This document shows, in pieces, positions 43,574 through 53,593 of a stretch of 64,000 nt of DNA (the first letter of the stretch is position 1; each line of letters opens with the position of its first letter). The stretch spans positions 1 to 64,000 of the forward strand of contig ONHB01000001.1 in the NCBI GenBank assembly GCA_900317505.1, read 5' to 3'. Source of the DNA: an uncultured Lachnospiraceae bacterium (GTDB lineage Bacteria; Bacillota; Clostridia; Lachnospirales; Lachnospiraceae). A program made the position numbers and the translations under genes. The notes under the pieces are model-generated. The model saw only the letters and a program-made list of their open reading frames with translations. It was not told the origin of the DNA and did no database searches.

Positions 43574-45496
43574 ATGGCTAAGTCCACAGATTATGGTGCT
43601 TCGAGTATAAAAGTTTTGGAAGGACTGGAAGCCGTCCGGGTACGTCCGGGTATGTATATCGGCAGCGTATCAACAAAGGGACTGAATCATCTGATTTATG
43701 AAATTGTTGATAATGCGGTTGACGAGCATCTGGCCGGTTTTTGTTCTGTAATACAGGTATATCTTGAAAAAGACGGATCTGCGACTGTTATTGATAATGG
43801 ACGTGGTATTCCGGTTGAAATGCATGAAAAAGGAATCAGTGCGGAGCGTGTTGTATTTACGACACTGCATGCGGGCGGTAAATTTGATGATTCGGCCTAC
43901 AAGACCAGCGGTGGTCTGCATGGTGTCGGTTCATCGGTTGTCAATGCACTTTCCAATTATATGACAGTCCGGATATCCAGAAACGGACATATCTATGAAG
44001 ATAAATATGAAAGAGGTATTCCGGTACAGGATCTGGTAGACGGATTGCTGCCGGTTGTCGGCAAGACAAAGGAGACAGGTACTGCCATCAATTTCCTGCC
44101 GGATGATACTATTTTTGACAAGACCTATTTCAAGGCAGAGGATGTCAAAAGCAGACTGCATGAGACTGCATACCTCAATCCTAATCTGACGATTGAATTT
44201 GAGGACCGCAGAGGCGAAGAAACAGATCGTGCAGTATTCCATGAGCCGGAAGGTCTGTGCGGTTTCGTAAAAGCCATGAATGCATCCAAAGAGCCTGTCA
44301 GCGATATTATCTATTTCAAGGGTGAGCTTGAAAATATCGAAGTGGAATGTGCTTTCCAGTATGTAAATGAATTTCATGAAAATGTACTTGGTTTCTGCAA
44401 CAATATCTACAACGCCGAGGGTGGTACACACATCACAGGTTTTAAATCATCCTTTACCAATGTGATCAACACCTATGCGCGTGAACTAAATATTTTAAAA
44501 GAAAAAGATCAGAATTTTACCGGTGCCGATGTACGAAACGGCATGACTGCGGTTGTATCGATCAAGCATCCGGATCCCCGATTTGAAGGCCAGACCAAGA
44601 CAAAGCTTGACAATCAGGATGCAGCCAAGGTAGTAAGTAAGATCACCTCAGATGAGGTAGTCCGTTATTTTGACCGTAATCTAGATAATCTTAAGGCTGT
44701 GATTACCTGTGCGGAAAAATCAGCCAAGATCAGAAAATCCGAAGAAAAAGCCAAGACCAATATGCTGTCCAAGCAGAAATACTCTTTTGATTCCAATGGT
44801 AAGCTTGCCAACTGTGAGTCAAGAGATGCCAGCATGTGTGAGATCTTTATCGTAGAGGGTGATTCTGCGGGCGGTTCTGCAAAGACTGCCAGAAACCGGA
44901 AATATCAGGCAATTCTTCCCATCCGTGGTAAGATTTTGAATGTTGAAAAGGCCAGTATGGACAAGGTGCTTGCAAATGCCGAGATCAAAACAATGATCAA
45001 CGCTTTTGGCTGTGGTTTTTCCGAAGGATATGGGAATGACTTTGATATCAGCAAGCTGCGGTATGACAAGATCATCATTATGGCCGATGCCGATGTGGAT
45101 GGTGCACATATCTCTACTTTGTTACTGACATTATTTTACCGGTTTATGCCTGAGCTTATCAGCTCCGGACATGTATATATTGCGATGCCGCCGCTTTATA
45201 AGGCGATGCCGGCAAAGGGCAGGGAAGAATATCTTTATGATGACAAGGCTTTAGAAAAATACCGTAAGAGCCATAAGGGGCCGTTTACCCTGCAGCGTTA
45301 TAAAGGTCTGGGTGAAATGGATGCCGAGCAGTTGTGGGAAACAACACTCAATCCGGAGACCAGAAAGCTTAAATTGGTTGAGATCGATGATAATTTCCAG
45401 GCAGACAAGATCACGGAAATGCTGATGGGAACCGAGGTTCCGCCGCGTAAAAAGTATATTTATGATCATGCAAGGGAAGCTTTATTAGATATTTAA
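43574..45496 (+). CDS. parE: type II topoisomerase subunit B (ParE/GyrB-like)
   Basis: A 640-residue ATPase subunit. The GHKL domain shows RPGMYIGSV, EIVDNAVDE, IDNGRGIPVE and GLHGVGSSVVNALS; QTKTKLDN marks the transducer. The TOPRIM domain has VEGDSAGGSA and the metal-binding MADADVDGAH, followed by YKGLGEMDAEQLWETT. The ATG at 43574 has AGGAGG; the longer frame from 43526 is not used. The companion A subunit lacks a GyrA box, so I call this pair topoisomerase IV rather than gyrase. A separate gyrase pair would be expected elsewhere. Confidence 0.85.
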   Translation: MAKSTDYGASSIKVLEGLEAVRVRPGMYIGSVSTKGLNHLIYEIVDNAVDEHLAGFCSVIQVYLEKDGSATVIDNGRGIPVEMHEKGISAERVVFTTLHAGGKFDDSAYKTSGGLHGVGSSVVNALSNYMTVRISRNGHIYEDKYERGIPVQDLVDGLLPVVGKTKETGTAINFLPDDTIFDKTYFKAEDVKSRLHETAYLNPNLTIEFEDRRGEETDRAVFHEPEGLCGFVKAMNASKEPVSDIIYFKGELENIEVECAFQYVNEFHENVLGFCNNIYNAEGGTHITGFKSSFTNVINTYARELNILKEKDQNFTGADVRNGMTAVVSIKHPDPRFEGQTKTKLDNQDAAKVVSKITSDEVVRYFDRNLDNLKAVITCAEKSAKIRKSEEKAKTNMLSKQKYSFDSNGKLANCESRDASMCEIFIVEGDSAGGSAKTARNRKYQAILPIRGKILNVEKASMDKVLANAEIKTMINAFGCGFSEGYGNDFDISKLRYDKIIIMADADVDGAHISTLLLTLFYRFMPELISSGHVYIAMPPLYKAMPAKGREEYLYDDKALEKYRKSHKGPFTLQRYKGLGEMDAEQLWETTLNPETRKLKLVEIDDNFQADKITEMLMGTEVPPRKKYIYDHAREALLDI

Positions 45497-45529
45497 TTTT
45501 AAGATACAGGAAAGAGACAGCAACAGATT

Positions 45530-47767
45530 ATGAGTGAATCAATTATCAGAACCGAATACTCGGAGGTAATGGAGCAATCTTATATTGATTATGCAATGAG
45601 CGTTATCATTGCAAGGGCACTGCCGGATGTCAGGGATGGATTAAAGCCTGTACAGCGCCGTACCCTCTATGATATGCATGAGCTTCGCATCCGTTACGAC
45701 GGCCCTTACCGTAAATGTGCCCGCATCGTCGGTGATACAATGGGTAAATATCATCCTCATGGAGACAGTTCCATTTACGATGCACTGGTTGTTCTGGCAC
45801 AGGAATTTAAAAAGGGTATTCCGCTTGTTGACGGACATGGAAACTTTGGCTCTATCGAAGGCGATTCAGCCGCTGCCATGCGTTATACCGAAGCAAGACT
45901 TGCGCAGATCACGCAGGAGGCTTATCTGGCTGATCTGGACAAGGATGTTGTGGATTTTGTGCCAAACTTTGATGAGACCGAACAGGAGCCGTCCGTACTT
46001 CCGGTCAAGGTTCCAAATATCCTGATCAATGGTGCAGAGGGTATTGCAGTCGGTATGGCTACCAGTATTCCGACACACAATCTTTCTGAAGTCATTGATG
46101 GATTAAAAGCATATATGCAGGATCCGACACTTTCAACCAGACAGCTTATGAAGTATGTCAAAGGTCCGGATTTTCCGACCGGAGGCATTGTATGCAATCA
46201 GGATGAGCTTTTATCCATCTATGAAACCGGAACCGGAAAGATCAAGGTGCGTGGCAAGGTAGACGTGGAAAAAGGAAAAGGCGGACATGTTAATATTGTC
46301 ATTTCCGAAATTCCCTATACCATGATCGGAACCGGTATTTCCAAATTTTTAATGGATGTTGCTGCACTGGCAGAGACCAAAAAGACCAGTGATATTGTGG
46401 ATATTTCCAACCAGTCCGGCAAAGAAGGAATCCGGATCGTTATTGAATGTAAGCGCGATACAGATACTGAGCAGTTTATCAATATGCTCTACAAAAAGAC
46501 AAAGCTTGAGGATACCTTTGGTGTCAATATGTTAGCCGTTGCTAACGGAAGGCCGGAGACTTTGAGCTTACAGCAGATATTTGAGCACTGTGCCGACTTC
46601 CAGTTTGAGGTTGCCACACGCAAATATCAGACTCTGCTCAACAAGGAACAGGAAAAACGCGAGATCCAGGAAGGTCTGATAAAGGCCTGCAATCTGATCG
46701 ATCTTATCATTGAGATTTTGAGAGGCTCCAAAGACCGTGCAATGGCCAAGGATTGTCTGGTAAACGGTGTCACAGACGGCATCCGTTTTAAGTCCAAAGA
46801 GTCAAAGGTCATGGCTACACAACTGATGTTTACGGAAAAACAGGCCAATGCCATTTTGGAGATGCGTCTGTACCGTCTGATCGGTCTTGAGATCAACGCC
46901 CTTATCAAAGAGCACGAAGAGACCATGGCCAATATTTACAAATACGAAGATATTTTATCCAGCCATTCTTCCATGATTCAGGTATTGATCCAGGAGCTTG
47001 ATGAATACAAAAAGAAATTTGGTACAAAGAGAAAGACACAGATCACCAATGCCGAAGAAGCTGTTTATATCGAAAAAGAGCAGGAAGAGACAGATTTGTA
47101 TGTTCTGATGGATCGTTTCGGCTATGTGCGCTGTATTGATGAAGCTACTTACGAGCGCAATAAAGAGACTGCAGAATCAGAGAACCGTTTCATTATTAAG
47201 TGCAAAAATACCGGCAAGATCTGCATATTTACCGCAGAAGGCCAGATGCATACCGCCAAGGTCAAGGACATTCCCATGGGCAAGTTCCGTGACAAGGGTG
47301 TAGTGGTAGACAATATCAGCAACTTTGACACATCCAAGGAGCGAATTTTATATGTATGCTCACAAAGTGATGTCAACTTATACCGGATCCTGTTTGTTAC
47401 CAAAACATCCATGTGCAAGATTGTGGACGGCGGAGAATTTGATGTGGCAAAAAGAACGGTCGCTGCAACCAAATTGGCAGAGGATGATGAAGTAGTAAGT
47501 ATTGTGCCTTTGATAAGCCAGAGAAATATTGTGTTGCAGTCCAAGGACGGTTATTTCTTGAAATTTGTCATCGATGAGATACCGGAAAAGAAAAAGAACG
47601 CAATCGGTGTACGTGGCATGAAATTAAATGATTCGGATTATGTTGAAAATGTTTACTATACACAAAATGCGGTAGAGCATATCATAGAGTATAAAGAAAA
47701 ATCCGTTGATTTAAATAAAATGAAACTTGGCAAGCGTGATTCTAAGGGAACGAAGATCCGCGTATAG
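45530..47767 (+). CDS. parC: type II topoisomerase subunit A (ParC/GyrA-like)
   Basis: A 745-residue DNA-cutting subunit. DYAMSVIIARALPDVRDGLK opens the winged-helix region; the catalytic tyrosine is in AAMRYTEARL (about residue 113) and the neighbouring GDSSIYDALV motif, with S and the following acid, is the quinolone-contact segment. A C-terminal beta-pinwheel follows from about 490. I see no GyrA box (QRRGGKG) in it, which argues for decatenation rather than supercoiling. It follows the B subunit by 33 bases. Confidence 0.87.
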   Translation: MSESIIRTEYSEVMEQSYIDYAMSVIIARALPDVRDGLKPVQRRTLYDMHELRIRYDGPYRKCARIVGDTMGKYHPHGDSSIYDALVVLAQEFKKGIPLVDGHGNFGSIEGDSAAAMRYTEARLAQITQEAYLADLDKDVVDFVPNFDETEQEPSVLPVKVPNILINGAEGIAVGMATSIPTHNLSEVIDGLKAYMQDPTLSTRQLMKYVKGPDFPTGGIVCNQDELLSIYETGTGKIKVRGKVDVEKGKGGHVNIVISEIPYTMIGTGISKFLMDVAALAETKKTSDIVDISNQSGKEGIRIVIECKRDTDTEQFINMLYKKTKLEDTFGVNMLAVANGRPETLSLQQIFEHCADFQFEVATRKYQTLLNKEQEKREIQEGLIKACNLIDLIIEILRGSKDRAMAKDCLVNGVTDGIRFKSKESKVMATQLMFTEKQANAILEMRLYRLIGLEINALIKEHEETMANIYKYEDILSSHSSMIQVLIQELDEYKKKFGTKRKTQITNAEEAVYIEKEQEETDLYVLMDRFGYVRCIDEATYERNKETAESENRFIIKCKNTGKICIFTAEGQMHTAKVKDIPMGKFRDKGVVVDNISNFDTSKERILYVCSQSDVNLYRILFVTKTSMCKIVDGGEFDVAKRTVAATKLAEDDEVVSIVPLISQRNIVLQSKDGYFLKFVIDEIPEKKKNAIGVRGMKLNDSDYVENVYYTQNAVEHIIEYKEKSVDLNKMKLGKRDSKGTKIRV

Positions 47768-47781
47768 TCAGAAAGGACAAT

Positions 47782-48336
47782 ATGAGAGTAATTGCAGGAA
47801 GTGCCCGCAGCCTGAAGCTGGTAACACCGGAGGGACAGGATACGAGGCCGACAACAGACCGGATCAAGGAAACCTTATTTAATATATTACAGTTTGATCT
47901 GTATGATGCCGCTTTTTTGGATCTGTTTGCAGGAAGCGGTGCGATTGGAATTGAGGCATTGAGCAGAGGTGCGAAAGAGGCGTGCTTTGTGGATTCGGGA
48001 ACTGAAGCCGAAAGCTGTATCAAAGAAAATCTGAAGCATACGAAGTTGGAAGACAAAGCGACCGTATACAAGCAGGATGTTTTTGTTGCCCTGACCCGTA
48101 TGGAATACCAGAAGAAATTTGATTTTGTCTTTATGGATCCGCCTTATCACAAGGAGCTTGAGCAGAGAGTGCTGGAATATCTGACAACTTCATCGATCAT
48201 TGATGATCAGTCCACGATCATATTTGAAGCTGCCATTGATACAGATCTTAGTTTTTTGGATTCACTTCCTTATGAAGTGACCAAAATCAAACAATACAAA
48301 ACCAACATGCATGTGTTTGTGAAAAGGAGCCACTAA
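47782..48336 (+). CDS. rsmD: 16S rRNA (guanine-966-N2) methyltransferase
   Basis: A 184-residue SAM-dependent enzyme that methylates G966 of 16S rRNA. It starts [13 protein letters not shown], has [15 protein letters not shown], the SAM-binding [20 protein letters not shown] and the catalytic FMDPPY. GAAAGGA precedes the ATG. coaD starts one base after its stop; this neighbour pair is conserved in Firmicutes. Confidence 0.96.
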   Translation: MRVIAGSARSLKLVTPEGQDTRPTTDRIKETLFNILQFDLYDAAFLDLFAGSGAIGIEALSRGAKEACFVDSGTEAESCIKENLKHTKLEDKATVYKQDVFVALTRMEYQKKFDFVFMDPPYHKELEQRVLEYLTTSSIIDDQSTIIFEAAIDTDLSFLDSLPYEVTKIKQYKTNMHVFVKRSH

Positions 48337-48337
48337 A

Positions 48338-48829
48338 ATGAAAAGTGCTATTTATCCGGGAAGTTTCGATCCGGTTACCTATGGTCATCTGGATGTGATC
48401 AAAAGATCAGCCAATATATTCGATGAACTGACAGTCTGTGTTTCTTATAATGTCATGAAGTCGTCATTGTTTTCTGTAGAGGAACGTGTTAAAATGCTAA
48501 AAGAAGCGACAAAAGATTTACCAAATGTCAAGGTCGATTCTTTCAGTGGACTTACCATTGATTATGCCAAAGAAAAAAATGTACATGTGATCGTGCGCGG
48601 ACTGCGTGCCATTACAGATTTTGAATATGAGCTGCAGATTGCCCAGACCAACCACAAGCTTTCGGGCGGTGAGCTGGATACCATGTTTTTGACGACTGCG
48701 CTCGAATATGCTTATTTAAGTTCATCATCTGTAAAAGAAATCGCTTATTTCAATGGAGATATTTCTCCCTGCGTACCTGATTTTGTAGCAAAAGAAATTT
48801 ACAATAAATATCACGGAAATAACAAATAA
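48338..48829 (+). CDS. coaD: phosphopantetheine adenylyltransferase
   Basis: A 163-residue enzyme that attaches AMP to 4'-phosphopantetheine, the next-to-last step of coenzyme A synthesis. Signature [20 protein letters not shown] holds the nucleotide-binding histidine (TxGH), and [20 protein letters not shown] and [11 protein letters not shown] complete it. Full length. It ends 12 bases before the coiled-coil gene. Confidence 0.97.
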   Translation: MKSAIYPGSFDPVTYGHLDVIKRSANIFDELTVCVSYNVMKSSLFSVEERVKMLKEATKDLPNVKVDSFSGLTIDYAKEKNVHVIVRGLRAITDFEYELQIAQTNHKLSGGELDTMFLTTALEYAYLSSSSVKEIAYFNGDISPCVPDFVAKEIYNKYHGNNK

Positions 48830-48841
48830 AGGAGACTTGAT

Positions 48842-49432
48842 ATGAGCAGCAAAATGATGACCAGTAAAATCGAGCAGTTGATTGATGAAATTGAAGATTA
48901 TATCGATAGTTGTAAGCCGGCCTTTTTTAATAACAACAATATTGTCGTCAATAAGGAAGAAATTGATGAATTGCTGCGGGAGCTGAGAATGACAACTCCG
49001 GAAGAGATCAAACGTTGTCAGAAGATCATCAGCAATCAGGAAGCGATTATTGAAGATGCCAAACAAAAAGCAACAGGCCTTATCAATGATGCTACAGCCA
49101 AGACAAGTGAGCTTGTTAATCAGGAGGCTGTCACACAGCAGGCATACGGTCAGGCAGAAGAGATTGTTGCCCTTGCCACCAAACAGGCACAGGAAATTGT
49201 GGATACAGCTACCAATGAAGCCAACCAGATGAGAGCTGCTGCCGTACAGTATACAGACAGCCTGCTTGGCAATGTGGAAAAGATCATCAGCACATCGCTG
49301 GAAGTCAATTCCGCAAAATATGAAAGCCTTATCACATCACTTACCGATTGTTACAATATCGTGACCGCAAACAGAGCTGAGCTCTATCCGGCAGAACCGG
49401 TTGATGACTCTGTTTTTGAAGAAGAAAACTAG
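48842..49432 (+). CDS. coiled-coil protein, ATP synthase subunit B/H-like or DivIVA-like
   Basis: A 196-residue soluble, alanine- and glutamine-rich protein. Residues about 65-150 form a long helix with repeated alanines and glutamines (KATGLINDATAKTSEL, AEEIVALATKQAQEIVDT), resembling V-ATPase subunit H/E or F-type subunit b stalks, which is probably why such proteins are labelled ATPase. There are no nucleotide-binding motifs, so it is not an ATPase itself. AAGGAG precedes the ATG. Its last four bases overlap the convergent ylbJ-like gene. Confidence 0.7.
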   Translation: MSSKMMTSKIEQLIDEIEDYIDSCKPAFFNNNNIVVNKEEIDELLRELRMTTPEEIKRCQKIISNQEAIIEDAKQKATGLINDATAKTSELVNQEAVTQQAYGQAEEIVALATKQAQEIVDTATNEANQMRAAAVQYTDSLLGNVEKIISTSLEVNSAKYESLITSLTDCYNIVTANRAELYPAEPVDDSVFEEEN

Positions 49433-50364
49433 ATACATAAAAAAGTGATACATGTTATGCTGCATAGAATGATTTTATGCAGCATATATTTTTTCTTTGA
49501 AAAAGGACAGTCTCCGATCATGTAAAAGGTCTGCAGATGGCAGGAAATACCGTTAAAGGCCAGTGCAATATGGGAAAGCCTGAAAGAAAGCGCAGAATTA
49601 AGGCTTAAGGCCTTTATGGAAATGATACCGCCTGAGATTTCCAACATGCAGTGTATCAGTGTGGTCGGATAGCCGCTTAAAAGGACGGATACGGCAGCCA
49701 TCAGCATATTGCAAAAGATCATGTAGCCTCCGAGTATTCCAATCTGGGACAGGCTTCTGATGATATTTGTATGGATTCCCGTGATGATCATTTTAGGGGA
49801 ATGAACCGGTCTATTGGCATCGGCATGACCCGGAGGTGAGATAAACTTTTCTTTTCCGTACATGGTATAGCGCAACAACAAGCCATACAGCAGAGGAATG
49901 GCATATAGGATAAAAATCCCCTTTAGCCGGAGAGCTTTTGGATAGACATTTCCACAAATAAAGGAAAGATAATAAGCAGGACCGAAATTATTGCAGAAGC
50001 TAAGCAGATATTCGGCTTCTTTTTTTGTCAGGTTATTTTTCTGAAACTCGTATGAGACAATTTTAGCGCCCATCGGAAAGCCGCATAAAAAGCCCATGAT
50101 AAGAGTATAGATTCCGGCATCTGAAATACGGAACAGTGGTCTTAAAATACAGGAAAATGGTTTTACCAAGAGCTTTTCAAGCCTTAGATCGATCATGAGA
50201 CCGGAGAGGATCATAAACGGCAGAAGAGCCGGCAGCATATGCTTATACCAGATATTAAGCCCTAAAAAGGCATATTGCCTGGTCTGGTCCGCATGTGACA
50301 ATAACAGGCCAAACAGGGAAATGACAAGGACGGATATAACTAAGTTTTTTATAAAATTTTTCAT
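49429..50364 (-). CDS. YlbJ-like sporulation integral membrane protein
   Basis: A 311-residue membrane protein with about eight segments and the nucleoside-recognition/gate fold (LPALLPFMILSGLMID, then GFLCGFPMGAKIVSYEFQ and FCNNFGPAYYLSFIC). Similar order in YlbJ, a transport-type protein needed for spore cortex formation; the place next to rsmD and coaD is the same as in Bacillus, which supports the call. It is shorter than YlbJ (about 400 residues). The ATG at 50364 has only a weak GGG upstream; a TTG at 50384 would add six residues. Confidence 0.75.
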   Translation of the reverse strand: MKNFIKNLVISVLVISLFGLLLSHADQTRQYAFLGLNIWYKHMLPALLPFMILSGLMIDLRLEKLLVKPFSCILRPLFRISDAGIYTLIMGFLCGFPMGAKIVSYEFQKNNLTKKEAEYLLSFCNNFGPAYYLSFICGNVYPKALRLKGIFILYAIPLLYGLLLRYTMYGKEKFISPPGHADANRPVHSPKMIITGIHTNIIRSLSQIGILGGYMIFCNMLMAAVSVLLSGYPTTLIHCMLEISGGIISIKALSLNSALSFRLSHIALAFNGISCHLQTFYMIGDCPFSKKKYMLHKIILCSITCITFLCI

Positions 50365-50388
50365 AAAAAAACCCACGGACAAACAAAA

Positions 50389-50400
50389 TAGTATATACTA
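50389..50400. promoter_or_regulatory. 12-base palindrome between divergent genes
   Basis: TAGTATATACTA is a perfect palindrome carrying a TATACT -10-like box on each strand, midway between ylbJ (minus) and the rsuA-like gene (plus). It may be a shared promoter core or an operator. Confidence 0.4.
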
Positions 50401-50436
50401 AAAGATATTATCGGATAAGGATTTTCATGCAAAAAT

Positions 50437-51153
50437 ATGCGTTTGGATAAATATTTGACGGATTGCGGAATAGATTCCAGAAGTAACTGCAAAAAGTATA
50501 TCAGACAGGGACGTGTGACGGTCAATGACAGCGTCGAGAAAAATGAGGCACGTCATGTGTCAGATGCAGACAGTATCTGTTTTGACAACACACCGGTTGT
50601 TTTAAAAAGCGGACTGTACCTGATGTTTTACAAACCGGCGGGTTGTGTCTGTGCCCTTCATGATGCCGTGCATCAGGCGGTGATTGATTATTTTCCGGAT
50701 GATTATAAAAAAAGGCTTCTGATCGCGGGACGTCTGGACAAGGATACCGAGGGCATCTTATTTTTAACGGATGACGGAGCCTTTATCCATCATCTGATGG
50801 CTCCGAAAAAGCATGTTGATAAGACCTATTATTTTGAAGCCGAAGGAAGTCTTGATCCTCAGGCAGTGAAGATTGCCGCAAAAGGAATGGATATCGGTGA
50901 TGATACACCGTTAAAGCCGGCAAAGCTTGAGCTCCTTGACAATGATCCGGTAAGATCAAGCGGGCTACTTACCATTTGTGAGGGGCGTTACCATCAGGTC
51001 AAACGAATGGTACACGCACTCGGAGCGGAGGTTGTCTATTTAAAACGGTTAGCCATAGGAAGCGTCAGCCTGGATGAGGCACTTGAGCCGGGACAATTCC
51101 GTGCGCTTACAGACAGCGAGCTGGAAGCCTTACATTATAGATTAGAGAAATAA
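50437..51153 (+). CDS. pseudouridine synthase, RsuA/RluB family
   Basis: A 238-residue enzyme. An S4 RNA-binding domain covers residues 1-60 (MRLDKYLTDCGIDSRSNCKKYIRQGRVTV in outline), and the catalytic domain has the active aspartate in GRLDKDTEGILFLTDDG. The ending motif EGRYHQVKRMVHALGAEVVYLKR is typical of RsuA (16S U516). No strong ribosome binding site is visible; GGATAAGGA lies upstream. It is followed by the ygiQ gene. Confidence 0.92.
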   Translation: MRLDKYLTDCGIDSRSNCKKYIRQGRVTVNDSVEKNEARHVSDADSICFDNTPVVLKSGLYLMFYKPAGCVCALHDAVHQAVIDYFPDDYKKRLLIAGRLDKDTEGILFLTDDGAFIHHLMAPKKHVDKTYYFEAEGSLDPQAVKIAAKGMDIGDDTPLKPAKLELLDNDPVRSSGLLTICEGRYHQVKRMVHALGAEVVYLKRLAIGSVSLDEALEPGQFRALTDSELEALHYRLEK

Positions 51154-51168
51154 AAAGAGAGAACGGAT

Positions 51169-53049
51169 ATGCCTTTTTTACCCATGACATTAGAGGAATG
51201 TCATCAACAAAATATAAATCAACTGGACTTTGTATATATCATCGGAGATGCCTATGTGGATCATCCGTCATTTGGCCATGCTATTATATCCCGTGTTTTG
51301 GAATCGTTTGGATATACAGTCGGTATTATTTCACAGCCTGACTGGAAGGATCCGGACAGTATAACGATCCTTGGAACACCACGTCTTGGCTTTATTATCT
51401 CAGCCGGCAATATGGATTCCATGGTCAATCATTATTTTGTCAGCAAAAAGCGCAGGCCGACAGATGCTTATACTCCCGGCGGTGCGGCAGGAAAAAGACC
51501 GGATCATGCGGTTGTTGTGTATAGCAATCTTGTAAGGCAGCGTTTTAAGGATACACCGATCATCCTTGGAGGGATCGAAGCCAGTCTGCGCAGAATGGCG
51601 CATTATGATTACTGGTCTGACTCTTTAAAAAGATCTGTCCTTTTAGATAGTGGTGCTGATCTGATTTCATATGGAATGGGTGAAAAATCCATTGTTGAAA
51701 TAGCAGATGCCTTAAACAGTGGAATGGATGTCAAAGATATCACGTTTATCAGAGGTACAGTTTACAAGGCCAGAAGTACGGAGCAGGTCTGTGATGGTGT
51801 TGTGTTGCCAACCTATATGGATATGAAGGAGGACAAGCTCTTTTATGCCAAATCCTTTGCGCTTCAGTATGAAAATACCGATCCATATGTCGGAAAGCCG
51901 CTGATCGAGGAATATGAGCATCAGGTTTATGTGATCCAGAATCCACCGTCATTTCCGCTTAGTACCATGGAAATGGATGATGTGTACGCGCTTCCCTATA
52001 TGCGTCGTGCACATCCGTCCTATGATGCACTTGGAGGAGTACCGGCTACAAAGGAGATACAGTTTTCCCTGATCAGTAACCGTGGCTGCTTTGGAGGCTG
52101 CAATTTCTGTGCACTGACATTTCATCAGGGGCGTATCGTGCAGGTGCGCAGCCATGAATCAATTATAGAAGAAGCAAAGCTTATGACAGAAGATCCCGAC
52201 TTTAAGGGATATATCCACGATGTCGGCGGACCGACTGCCAATTTCCGCGCTCCGTCGTGTCAGAAGCAGTTAAAATATGGCGTCTGCAAAAACAGACAGT
52301 GCCTGTTTCCAAAGCCCTGCGAAAATCTTATCGCCGATCAGAGTGACTATGTTGCACTTCTCCGGAAGCTGCGAAAGCTCCCACGGGTCAAAAAAGTATT
52401 TATCCGCTCCGGTATCCGGTTTGATTATCTGTTAGCTGATTCAGATGATACATTTTTCCATGAGCTTTTGGATTATCATGTCAGCGGTCAGTTAAAGGTT
52501 GCTCCCGAGCATATCTGCGACGCAGTGTTAAAACGTATGGGCAAGCCGGAAAACGCCGTTTATGAGCGTTTTATGAAAAAATACGAGGATTACAATAAAA
52601 AGATTGGCAAAAAGCAGTATCTGGTGCCGTATCTGATGTCCTCCCATCCGGGCTCCACGCTCAAGGAGGCGGTAACACTTGCCGAGTATATACGGGATCT
52701 TGGCTATATGCCGCAGCAGGTACAGGATTTTTATCCGACACCGTCCACCATGTCCACGGTCATGTATTATACCGGTGTGGATCCAAGGGATATGAAGCCT
52801 GTATATGTGGTCAAAAATCCGCATGAAAAAGCATTGCAGAGGGCACTGATCCAATATAAAAATCCGGAAAATTATGAACTGGTAAAAGAGGCGCTTGTAA
52901 AAGCGCATAGAGAAGATCTGATCGGTTTTGGACCGGAATGTCTGATACCGCCCAGAAAAATACAAAAGAAGCCGCAGGCAGCGCCTGTTAAGAAGGGTGC
53001 CAAAAACGACAACAGGAGAAGACGAAATGAAAAAAATAAAAAAAGGTGA
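51169..53049 (+). CDS. YgiQ family radical SAM protein
   Basis: A 626-residue radical SAM enzyme. The cluster motif is CFGGCNFC (about residue 309), preceded by the vitamin B12-like N-terminal domain. FPKPCENL and KVAPEHICD, then SSHPGSTL and VQDFYPTPSTMSTVMYYTG, are family signatures. The last 40 residues are rich in K, R and N. The reaction is unknown. It overlaps the next gene by 23 bases. Confidence 0.92.
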   Translation: MPFLPMTLEECHQQNINQLDFVYIIGDAYVDHPSFGHAIISRVLESFGYTVGIISQPDWKDPDSITILGTPRLGFIISAGNMDSMVNHYFVSKKRRPTDAYTPGGAAGKRPDHAVVVYSNLVRQRFKDTPIILGGIEASLRRMAHYDYWSDSLKRSVLLDSGADLISYGMGEKSIVEIADALNSGMDVKDITFIRGTVYKARSTEQVCDGVVLPTYMDMKEDKLFYAKSFALQYENTDPYVGKPLIEEYEHQVYVIQNPPSFPLSTMEMDDVYALPYMRRAHPSYDALGGVPATKEIQFSLISNRGCFGGCNFCALTFHQGRIVQVRSHESIIEEAKLMTEDPDFKGYIHDVGGPTANFRAPSCQKQLKYGVCKNRQCLFPKPCENLIADQSDYVALLRKLRKLPRVKKVFIRSGIRFDYLLADSDDTFFHELLDYHVSGQLKVAPEHICDAVLKRMGKPENAVYERFMKKYEDYNKKIGKKQYLVPYLMSSHPGSTLKEAVTLAEYIRDLGYMPQQVQDFYPTPSTMSTVMYYTGVDPRDMKPVYVVKNPHEKALQRALIQYKNPENYELVKEALVKAHREDLIGFGPECLIPPRKIQKKPQAAPVKKGAKNDNRRRRNEKNKKR

Positions 53050-53590
53050 GTTTGCCTATTACAACCACAAAAGAAAAACAATGATCATTCTGACGATCTT
53101 ATACTTCGCAATATCCATTGCACTTTATGTGACCGGCTATGTGACAACCGGAAGCAATAAAAATCTTTTGACGATCGTTGCTGTTCTGGGTATGTTACCG
53201 GCAAGTAAAAGTGCTGTGGAAATGATCATGTATATCCGGTATCACGGCTGTAGTGAGGAGCAATATGATCTTTTACATGAAGCCGTGGATCCTTTTGTAC
53301 ATGCATACGGTCTTGTCATGACGACCTACAAAAAGAATTTTGAGGTTGCATCCTGCATTGTCAAAAACGGATATGTGTATGCTTACCTTACCAATCATCA
53401 CGATTCTGTTGATGAGCTTCAAAAGCATATGAGCGACATGATCCGTCAGAACGGACTTAAGGGAACTGCAGGAGTTTTTATCAAAACAGATGATTACTGT
53501 AACCGTTTACAGGAATTGCAGAAAAAAGAAGACGAGGATCAGGCAAATGATAAGGCTCTGTTAGAGCTGATGCTTCAGTTGTCATTATAA
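53027..53590 (+). CDS. conserved hypothetical membrane-anchored protein
   Basis: A 187-residue protein I cannot name. Two adjacent hydrophobic helices near residues 20-62 (the first MIILTILYFAISIALYVTGY) are followed by a cytoplasmic domain of about 120 residues with a NHHDSVDELQKHM segment and a glutamate/aspartate-rich tail. The start MKKIKKGEFAYYNHKRK at 53027 has AGGAG upstream; a longer frame lies entirely inside the ygiQ gene. It lies in one run from ygiQ to recU, with a 3-base gap to the RluA-type gene. Confidence 0.75.
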   Translation: MKKIKKGEFAYYNHKRKTMIILTILYFAISIALYVTGYVTTGSNKNLLTIVAVLGMLPASKSAVEMIMYIRYHGCSEEQYDLLHEAVDPFVHAYGLVMTTYKKNFEVASCIVKNGYVYAYLTNHHDSVDELQKHMSDMIRQNGLKGTAGVFIKTDDYCNRLQELQKKEDEDQANDKALLELMLQLSL

Positions 53591-53593
53591 AAT

